Of a stretch of DNA of 64,000 nt, positions 56,539-64,000 are shown piece after piece. How positions within the stretch are numbered: position 1 is the stretch's first letter; every line of letters starts with the position of its first letter. The DNA lies in assembly GCA_023105745.1 (NCBI GenBank), contig JALGQZ010000019.1:4092001-4156000 (forward strand). The letters run 5' to 3'. The notes beneath the pieces were generated by a model. That model worked only from the letters and a program-made list of their open reading frames with translations, made no database searches and was not told the origin of the DNA. Position numbers and translations under genes: made by a program. The DNA comes from Austropuccinia psidii. Lineage: Eukaryota; Basidiomycota; Pucciniomycetes; Pucciniales; Sphaerophragmiaceae.

Positions 56539-57380
56539 GTGGGATTTGTCTCACCTCTGCTGGTTGTATTCTTTTACCTCAGCTATGCATCTAGAAGCTG
56601 TATCATAAGACCTCTTCCACATATCATGGAAGTCTTTGGCTGTTGGGTGGATATTAAGCAGATTTTTCTTCAAGTGATCCACAGGAAATAGGGCATTCCA
56701 CCCTTTTTCTACCAGTGAGGGTGATTTCCCTGTGGTAGAATGCTGACTGGTGTTGTAAGCCAGTTGAGCTTCTGGTAGAAGTGTAATCCAGGCATGAGTA
56801 TTTCTTTAATGGTCCTTATATTCCATTCCTTATGCATAGAATCTTCTGAGGATATCCTCCATGGTTTGGCTCATTCTTTCAGCTAGGCCAACTATTTGTG
56901 GATGGTAAGATGTATAAAATGCAAGCTTTGTACCTGGCATGTCATAGAGGTTGGTCCAAAATTCTGATGTGAACTTTTGGTCCTGTCACTAATGATTATC
57001 TTTGGGACTCCACCTTTGGATATGATGTTATTCCAAAATAACAAGACAGTATCCATTGATGTGTCTTCCTTATGACATGGTAGGCATCTCACACTTTTGC
57101 TATACCTATTAACTATGACTAGGCAGGCATTGAATTTTCCTTTGCCTCCCGGGACAATTCCTCTGACCCAGTCCATATTGCTGGTTTGCCATGGGTGTTT
57201 TGGTTATTCTATGTGCTGAAGTAGCCCATATTTCTTCCCATGCTTTCTGCTTGCCTTTTGGCATCTTTCACAAGTGCTGATGTATTCACTCAACTCTTGT
57301 TCCCAATTAGGCCACCAAGATGGGCTTGCTACCATTTATTTGGTCCTGTCTTCACTTATTTGTCCCATATAGGGGCAGTC
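56539..57380 (-). pseudogene. Element D: integrase zinc domain and core
   Basis: Near 57250-57290 the minus strand reads ISTCERCQKASRKHGKK, the CX2C end of the zinc domain. 56892-57176 begins [17 protein letters not shown] with the first catalytic Asp, and later holds IIISDRT with the second. The region with HPQT and the catalytic Glu (about 56860-56900) is frameshifted. A TGA and TAA occur in the zinc domain. Confidence 0.72.
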
Positions 57381-58224
57381 ATGAAATTCCTGTAGGATCA
57401 GGGATATATGGTCTCTGTCTATCACTGTGAGTTCACTGGTGTGCTTTTCTCTATGAAAAAGAAGGCTATCTATAAGGAAAAACTTGTTGTCCATATAGTC
57501 TTTCAACCATGGTCCCTCTCACTGGGATTCCAGTTCTGGGCTCCTGTACTTTACTTGGAGGATTTGCAACAATATGCTACACTTTTTGTGTTTGGAATAT
57601 GTCTTCATTACTGCACCAAAAATTCATTATGAAACTCTGAGGAACTTATTCCTAATATGGGAGTTTCTATCCCTTCTGGTTAAGTGTCTCCACTGTCTTG
57701 TGTACCACTTTCTTGTGCCCATTCAGAAAATCTGAAGTTCTTCCTATCTATTCCCATAAAATGAATGGGAATCTTGGCTGCTACTTCAGGATCATAGGCT
57801 GGGTTGCTTTTGAAATTGCTTAGTGGCCATCTGCATTGGTGTGGCTTTTTCCCTCCTTGTATATGATGTTCATATTGCCTGCATACTCTTTAATGGCTAT
57901 TTGCCATCTCAACATGTGCCTGTTGGTGGTCTTCATTTTCAGTAAAGACTTCAAGACTGTTCAGTCTGTGTGGAATTCAAAGACTGCACCCTCCAAATAA
58001 TAGTGAAGTTTCTCTAAAGCCCAGAAAAAGAATAGACATTCAGTCTGGGTGGCCCCATACCTGGCTTCTGATTCTTTCAGTTGCCTAGAGATGTAACATA
58101 TTACACCCTCTCTTGGTTCACCATCTACAATTTGTCTCTGCTGAAGGGCTGCTCCTAAGTCTTGGCTACAGGCTTCATCTATATATAACTTGAATGGTAG
58201 TTCAAAGTCAGGAAAGATGAGCAT
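57381..58224 (-). pseudogene. Element D: RNase H and linker
   Basis: 57961-58224 contains [20 protein letters not shown], with an extra residue in the catalytic motif compared with YIDASGDGL of element B, then RQLKESEARYGATQTECLFFF and [19 protein letters not shown]. The following NRHMLRW-type block is near 57900. The linker to integrase (57400-57880) is broken by stops; the plus-strand frame there is a shadow. Confidence 0.75.
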
Positions 58225-59024
58225 GGCTGCATTAGTGAGCTCATGTTTCTCCTCTCATATGAATCCCTTTCCTTTGTACTTTCAAAAACTACATATTTTG
58301 AACATAACATGTATAAACTACTAGCTATGTGGAAAAAATTTCTGATGTGGTTTCTGTAGTAGCGAGAAAATCCAAGGAAAGATTGCATCTCTTTGATGTT
58401 CTTTGGGACTAGATTTAGCAGTACTTCTACTACTTTATTCTGGTCTATGGCCAGACTAAGACCTGAGACTTGGTGTCCCAGTTCCAGGAATTGTTGGTGG
58501 CCAGAATTGCACTTCTTAAGTGAAATTTTCAGGTTAATGGGTGTGCATTTACTTAGGACTCTGTCTATGTACTGCACATGGTCTTCCCATGTCTCTGAGT
58601 ATATAAATATGTCATCAATATATACTATCATCCAGCCTTCCAATATTTCTTCTTGAAATATTGTGTCCATCATCCTCTGCAAGTGGGCTCGTGCATTCTT
58701 GATTCCAAATGGCTTCCTGGTGTACTAATATATGCACATATGGCATATGATTCTGAGTAATTTGATGGATTTTGGTTTAACTCAATTCTGGTGGAAGCCA
58801 TTCATACAATTCATCTTGGTTATATGTATTTGGCTTTTGCCAGTTTGTCTAAGGCATGAGGTATTCTAGGTATAGGGTACCTGTCAGCTTTTCTGTAGTT
58901 ATTCAGGGCTCTGAAATCTCCACACAGCCTAGATTTGCCATCATTCCAGTTGATAAGTAAAGGAGTGGTGATTTCCACTATCTCATTGTGTCCTATCTCC
59001 CTGATGACATCCATTTCTAGGAAT
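58179..59024 (-). pseudogene. Element D: reverse transcriptase, palm and thumb
   Basis: 58820-59014 has IGHNEIVEITTPLLINW, CGDFRALNNYRKADRYPIPR. After stops and a shift, 58179-58682 has the palm box WMIVYIDDIFIYSETW, the only intact YIDD among the four Gypsy copies, then SGLSLAIDQNKVVEVLL and FLGFSRYYRNHI. The N-terminal RT block lies beyond the inserted LTR, at 60728-60903. Bases 59020-59024 are the target duplication of that LTR. Confidence 0.82.
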
Positions 59025-60727
59025 TGTCACAACCACAAAGAATGACCCTCCTCCATTGGTGTTGCGGCAATTCCAACCTGGGACCAAGTTGGGGCCAATT
59101 GGCCACACCATATTTTTATGGCAAATTTGGCCCCTTCTGGTGCTCTATGGAATTTTTGGCCATATCAATATCCCCTGGCCTTCAATGGCCCCAATCATAA
59201 TTTATGGCATCAGGGAATATCCTGCCATCATTGGACTCTCTGGCTGATTCCCATATCCCCAACCCCCAGGGCTCTATCTTTGTTTTTGGGCCTGGGGGGT
59301 CTGGGTCCCCTAGTCCTCATCATAGGCTCTGGGCCAACCCTTTTCACTAGGGGGTCCCTGTCCTAAATGGCCTTTTTGGGCCATTTAGGCCCCCTACGGC
59401 CTCTGCGGTCTGTGGGCCAATTAAGCCCCTTTTGGCCTAATCCAATGAGGCCAATTAGGCCCCTTTTGGCTTATTCCAATGAGGCAAAAAGGGGCCAAAG
59501 GGGGCAGTCAATTAGCCCCGAAGTCCAGGTGAGTTTCAAACCACAATTGGGACCACCTGAGCCAAATTTGGCCCCAAATCTCATCAAAACACAAAATGGC
59601 CATAAATCACTATAGGACCCATTTTGAGCCCAGGATCATAATGGACCACCTTTCAGCCCATGGCCTCTGGTAACCACCAGAGTCCACCAGATAAGCTCAG
59701 CTCAAGCTTTCCCCTCACCTTAAGGGAAATTCTTCCATTCCTTCATGCACCCCATACTCAAGGTTGCAGGAGGGGTGTATATATGGTATTATATATCATT
59801 ATGCACCATTTTTTCTCAGCAATTCAATGGTGAGTTTTTCAGGACCCAATTAAATCTTTCCAAATCAAGGTCCCAAAATCCAACCCCCATTTCAAAGGAG
59901 GATTTCTTAACTCATCAGTCTGGAGATCCATGGTGGCAATCAGAAGAGCATTCAAGGATCCCAATCACTGGGCCCTGCAGGAGATTGGGTTTGCAACTTC
60001 ATTCAGGATTATTCCAAGGGGCATTCTCAGAGGTTATACATCATTTCAATCAGTTGACAAGGCATCAAGTATTTCAATACTCCTTGGACAGCTCAATTGG
60101 TCCATACAGGCGTCAATCAATCAGCCTGTACATACTTGGCCCAATTGGGCCAATTCATAGTCCACTGTGGGAATTAAATCACACATTTCAAATTTCAAGA
60201 TGGCCAGAGCTGTATTGACACAATTAAGACAATACAGCCGCTGACTCACCTTCCAAGATCAGTCTTTCAACTTTTCACATATACTGGCCACCTTTCAGCA
60301 CCTGGGGACTTTTTCCCCAGTTAATTAATATATTGGATTTATTATTATCTTTATTTTCTTTTACTTTATTAAAGTTAATACTTATAATCTTAAGTCAGTA
60401 ATTCAGCACCTTTTCTCTTTTCTTCCTTGCCTGTCAGTGGATATTGGTGGTCATATCCTTTACTAATTCCATTCCCTTTTCTGGCAGGTTGAAACAGTGA
60501 ATTGAGGATTCACTTGGTTGGCTTCTTGGCCCTTGGCTTCTTTTATTATCTTTGGCCTTTGGCTTCTTATCTTTTTTTTATTTTTGGCATACTTGTCTTT
60601 TCCCTTTCTTCTTCTTTAAAAAAATTATTCTTTATTATTCCTTATATCTTTTGGAGCCCTCCAAGTGAGCTCTTGATTCCTGAGTGCCAGGCCCTCTTGC
60701 TTCCATATGCGCCCCTGTGACAGGAAT
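59020..60727. mobile_element. Family-E solo LTR with target duplication GGAAT
   Basis: 59025-60722 (1698 bp) starts TGTCAC and ends GTGACA, perfect 6-bp inverted ends. It is flanked by GGAAT at 59020-59024 and 60723-60727. It interrupts the RT frame of element D, which resumes on the far side. It is more GC-rich than the other LTRs, with GGCC-rich segments, a 34-bp tandem repeat, and a TATA-like TGTATATATGG near 59774 that suggests plus orientation. Frames in it (for example 59745-60218) show no domain. Confidence 0.85.
59417..59484. repeat. 34-bp tandem repeat, two copies, in the family-E LTR
   Basis: 59417-59450 and 59451-59484 both read CCAATTA(A/G)GCCCCTTTTGG and end TCCAATGAGG, with four differences. 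GGCC and GGCCAATT words recur around them. Confidence 0.8.
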
Positions 60728-61153
60728 TCATTGACATGTTTTTCAATTTCTTCCCTAGTTTCCAGACTTGCTGGGTATGGAGGTCTTCTTAGCATGGGTG
60801 GACAGGGTCTTTCCACATCCAGATATAATTCTATATCATGGCCTCTGATTTTTCCTAATGCTTCTTCACCAATGGCAAATTCTGGTCTATTTTTCCTTAG
60901 CATCTTCAGTAAAATGTGTTTTTCTTTACTGGTAAGGGTAGTGCTGAATTGGCCCTCTGTGAATTCATTCGGTAATTCTTCTAGGGGGTCATGGGTAGAT
61001 ATTTGGTATATTTCAAGTTAAAATTTCTTTTCCCTATTTGTACCAATAGTAATATGCCTGTTTTTACTGTTGTAAATATCAATTCCATACCTCCTCTGGT
61101 AGTCTGTTCCCATTAAAACCCCTTGGATGTGGGCATCTTCAAGCACAACAGAC
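60728..61153 (-). pseudogene. Element D: protease tail and RT N-terminus
   Basis: 61020-61150 encodes the block MGTDYQRRYGIDIYNSKNRH, the counterpart of GNDYL...YGIDI in A-C, then a stop. 60728-60903 follows with GEEALGKIRGHDIELYLDV and ERPCPPMLRRPPYP, the start of RT, and EKHVNEFL, which is cut by the family-E LTR. The active-site part of the protease and all of Gag would lie beyond 61153 but are absent. Confidence 0.75.
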
Positions 61154-61867
61154 TGTCAGCCTGTGACTCAAAACCAAAGCACAAGCATGATAGCCAAATA
61201 CCATAAATCAATGGTATAGCCAAGATACCACCAAAGAATGGAGCTGGGCCAAATCATCTCATAAGGTATCAAACAAAAGAGGAAACTCACACCTTTTCAA
61301 ATATACAAGTCCCATCATCAAAGGACAAAGAATAACAAAGTTATTCCTGCTCAAAGTTGTTGCTGATCATAAACCTTAATTTTCACCTCTCATCTGAAAT
61401 ACAGAGGAAGAGGCTTAAACCCATCAAATGGGTATTAAAAATAGAAGCTCAAAGTCAGCGATATCCAATTGTACTAGCCAAACGGAGCTACCACCAGAAT
61501 TACAGAAGTTATGACCAAAATAAGGTCAAACAAGGGTGATTAAAATATTCACCTCTCATCTAACTTTGACAGTTTGAGTGTGAGATACCTAAAGGGGGTC
61601 TTTTTGGAACGAGCCCAATTAGGGCTATCTGATGGTGCCATCCATTTCTCCATATCCCATCTATAACAAAAGATATGGAGCAAACAAGCTCCATACAGTT
61701 TTTGAACAAATCATAAACGTGTATAAAAAAACTTGTACATGACATACCTTTGCCATATCTAATGATAACCATATCAAATTAAGTACCATTGTGTAGAGCT
61801 CATCCAGAGATACACACAAAACCAGTGTTGAGGATGATATCTCAAAACACAACAAATTTATGGCTTT
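61154..61867 (+). repeat. Family-D LTR fragment 1 (first 714 bp)
   Basis: Plus-oriented, starting TGTCAGCCTGTGACTC, colinear with 30391 onward, and broken off in the middle at 61867. It is inverted relative to the LTR of element D at 54612, so it is not that element's 5' LTR. Confidence 0.85.
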
Positions 61868-62387
61868 TGTCAGCCTGTGACTCAAAACCAGAGCACAAGC
61901 ATGACAGCCAAAATACCATAAACCAATGGTATAGCCAAAATACCACCAAAACATGGAGCTGAGCCAAATTAGCTCAAAAAGTATAAAAAGAAAGAGGAAA
62001 CTCACCTCTTCCTGAAAATATAAGTCCCATCACCATAGGACAAGAAATAACAAAGTTATTCCTGCTCAAAGCTATTGCTGAGCATAAACCTTAATTTTCA
62101 CCTCTCATCTAAAATCTAGAAGGGGAGGCTTAACCCCATCAAATGGGTACTCAAAATGAAGCTCTAAGCCAGGGCTATCCAATGGTACCAGCCAAACTGA
62201 GCTAGCACCAGTATTACTTGAGTTATGGTCAAATTCAGACCAAATAAGGGTGAACAAAACATTCACCTCTCATCTAACTTTTACAGTTTTAGTGTGAGAT
62301 ACCTGAAGTGGGGTCTTTTTGGAAAGAGCACAATCAGGGCTATCTGATGGTGCCATCCATTTCCTCATAACTCAACTACAACAGAAC
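61868..62387 (+). repeat. Family-D LTR fragment 2 (first 520 bp)
   Basis: Begins again at TGTCAGCCTGTGACTC directly after fragment 1 and loses similarity to 30391-31826 after about 62387. It is closer to the solo copy at 30391 than fragment 1 is, judged by eye. Both fragments lack 3' ends, so deletions must have followed insertion. Confidence 0.83.
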
Positions 62388-63344
62388 TAAAGAATATTTC
62401 ACTCAAGCATTAAATCTTGTTAATTGTACCAACAGTTCTTCATCACCCATATTGGTGGCTATGATAAATAATAAATCATTGAATTACCATGAATTGATGT
62501 CAACCTCTCTTTGAAAGAGGTAAGAGTTCCAATATTTCAAATTATTTCAAAGGTTTCTTATTATCACAAGGAATTTTGGGTATAAAATGAAAATAATTTC
62601 TATAATTATTGATAAAATGTACTTTATAATTATGGAATTCATTGAAAATAAAGATACTACTTAAGGGTATTTTCTATCCCATAATTTGCAGGAAAAATAT
62701 TCCTTCAAATATTAATATTTTTCATATTTCCTTTTGAAGCTGATAAGAGAGAATAATTTCAAGCTTTAGCCCTAATTGATTAGAAGTTTATGATAATTCT
62801 TTCATCTATATGACTGGCTCCATAGATAGTTTTCATTTAGTCTTGGGTTCATAATAAAGCTATTATGGAGGAGTAATGACATATTTGTGCTTCTACATTT
62901 CATTATTTATGAAAAATACAACATTCTCTTTTATTTTTCATAGAATCAAAACAAATTTTATTTGGCTCAAAGAATATTAAAGGACTTCAAGAAAAATTTC
63001 ACTATCGTCCATGTGCATTATTTTGTTATTATTATTAAATACAAAAAGTATCCAACTTCAAAATAGGTGGTGTCAAAGTCACCAAATCCTACCTTCAAAT
63101 AACATCAGATTTGGCTTCCAAATACAAACACTAGATCCTGGGTTTTTCATTTGTAAATCACATGTCATTTTAGCTGAGTTCCCTGGTATTTTCACCAAAT
63201 ACAATGCATCTAGTATTTCAGTTTTATACTTAACCCAAATGAGTATTCAAAATTCATAACTGTACAACATATTCTTCCACCCTCCATTTTTGACAATATG
63301 ACTAAAACCTTTCAATCCATTTATATTTCTTCATCCATATAATA
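62388..63344. other. AT-rich DNA left of the Myb/SANT pseudogene
   Basis: No gene recognised. The frame at 63011-63259 is open for 82 codons but has no domain. It may include upstream parts of the pseudogene's element. Confidence 0.4.
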
Positions 63345-63993
63345 ATGCCTTGGGCCAAAGAAAAACACGTCAAGTCAGATAAGAAGATCACCTTGGGCCT
63401 TCCTCATCCATCAGGTCATTTAATCTGTACTGCTTATTTAACCATAATTAATTGGATTTCAATAAAGTCCAACTTTAAGTCATTTTGTGGTACTAGTGGT
63501 TCAAGTTCAATTGGAAGTCCACCTTTATCAAAGAGATGGGTTTCAGCTTATGGCCATCGAGCTGAACAGAAAATCATGGCATTTCCTAAACCTTAGCTCA
63601 AGCAGCATCCAAGATCAATGGAAAAAATATAAAAAGAAGTATATGGCAGCAAATAAATTTGAAAATTTAACTGGGGCTGGACTAACTGAAGTAGATGAGA
63701 GTAAAGGTATCTAATTCATGAGCTAAAAGCTTGAAATTATGTTTCTTTGCTATGTCAAAATTGATGCACTCTTTTCCCACAAGCCCAATGTCACTCCCAT
63801 TGAAAGCTGTGATTTTAACGGAAAAGACAACTTAAATGGTGATGATTATGATCTTATGCTCAATAAGGTAAGTGATCATATTTTTTTCTTTTTAACTGAG
63901 ATAATTGAAGCTTGGTTTTTTAAAGGAGAGGATTTCATTGAATCACCTCTTGATTTTGATCCTTTGCTTCACAATGATGATGACTTAGTTTAA
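63345..63993 (+). pseudogene. Myb/SANT-like DNA-binding protein remnant (rust transposon-associated type)
   Basis: 63345 to about 63540 reads TAYLTIINWISIKSNFKSFC; a frameshift near 63540 moves to a frame reading LMAIELNRKSWHFLNLSSS, IQDQWKKYKKKYMAANKFEN, LTGAGLTEVDESKGI. Two in-frame stops (63712-63714 and about 63724-63726) come next, then KLEIMFLCYVKIDALFSHKP and an acidic tail. W-x2-YK-x-KY followed by TGAGL and a Cys-poor acidic tail is the pattern of the Myb/SANT-like domain proteins abundant in rust genomes (from general knowledge of the family). One frameshift plus two stops make it a pseudogene. It reaches its own stop at 63993. Confidence 0.6.
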
Positions 63994-64000
63994 GTGAAAA

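Larger units (their letters stand above)
54612..61153 (-). mobile_element. Ty3/Gypsy element, family D, 3' part only
   Basis: The LTR at 54612-56048 is followed on its right by a polypurine tract and a minus-strand pol: chromodomain, integrase, RNase H, RT, protease tail. The element stops at 61153 inside the protease, where inverted family-D LTR fragments begin; gag, primer-binding site and 5' LTR are absent. A family-E solo LTR (59025-60722) is nested in the RT. Pol is clearly related to, but more distant from, A, B and C than they are from each other. Confidence 0.88.

Noticed and set aside
59745..60218. 157-codon plus-strand frame in the family-E LTR
   Set aside because: Lies wholly inside a solo LTR with clear ends and target duplication; no domain or codon signal.
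61661..62005. 114-codon minus-strand frame
   Set aside because: Crosses the junction of two family-D LTR fragments; similar frames in other D LTR copies are not conserved.
61154..62387. 5' LTR of element D
   Set aside because: Its orientation is opposite to the LTR at 54612-56048, so it cannot be the partner LTR.
1..64000. CRISPR arrays, rRNA, tRNA or riboswitches
   Set aside because: No regularly spaced repeats, no recognisable rRNA segments and no cloverleaf with a GGTTCGA-type arm were seen; the genome is eukaryotic.

Overview
The window looks like repeat-rich, AT-rich chromosomal DNA of a rust fungus (Pucciniales). This is an inference from three things: large chromodomain-type Ty3/Gypsy elements with very long LTRs, a rust-style Myb/SANT-like transposon-associated protein remnant at the right edge, and a short-intron gene for a cysteine-rich secreted protein. 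Species cannot be proven from the sequence; the Gypsy families resemble those of very large rust genomes such as Austropuccinia. Most of the window is retrotransposon sequence and almost every transposon gene is broken.

Layout. 1-11793 is a minus-strand Ty3/Gypsy element (family A; left LTR cut by the window edge). Its gag gene is split by a family-C solo LTR at 5796-7779 (5-bp target duplication CTTTA). Element A itself sits inside a dead Ty1/Copia element whose pol remnant and putative 3' LTR follow at 11794-14162. Next comes a compositionally different, CpG-retaining island (about 14.2-16.5 kb). It holds the most interesting gene of the window: a four-exon minus-strand gene (15317-16063) for a predicted 181-residue secreted protein with eight cysteines after the signal peptide. 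A structured repeat (here called R) lies just upstream of it at 16458-16862. 16863-22098 is AT-rich DNA in which I see no gene. 22099-24240 is a solo LTR of family A on the plus strand.

25133-36403 is a complete minus-strand Gypsy element (family B, target duplication GGGAG), interrupted in its protease region by a family-D solo LTR (30391-31826). About 300 bp further on, 36712-47180 is a complete plus-strand Gypsy element (family C, target duplication ATTCT). Its gag and pol share one reading frame from 39354 to about 44447. 47186-54611 is non-LTR DNA with three more copies of repeat R and a second, smaller CpG-retaining island near 50.4-51.4 kb carrying only decayed reading frames.

54612-61153 is the 3' part of a minus-strand Gypsy element (family D), whose RT gene is interrupted by a 1.7-kb solo LTR of a further family (E, target duplication GGAAT). 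Two inverted, 3'-truncated family-D LTR fragments cap it (61154-62387). The window ends with AT-rich DNA and a Myb/SANT-like pseudogene (63345-63993).

The transposon parts share one logic: Gag, protease, RT, RNase H, integrase and chromodomain in the Ty3/Gypsy order. Families A, B and C share LTR ends (TGTGAG...TTACA) and a related primer-binding site (TTTGGGG...), so they form a related group. The nesting order, read from target duplications, is Copia then A then C-solo; B then D-solo; D then E-solo. The only convincing host gene is the secreted-protein gene.
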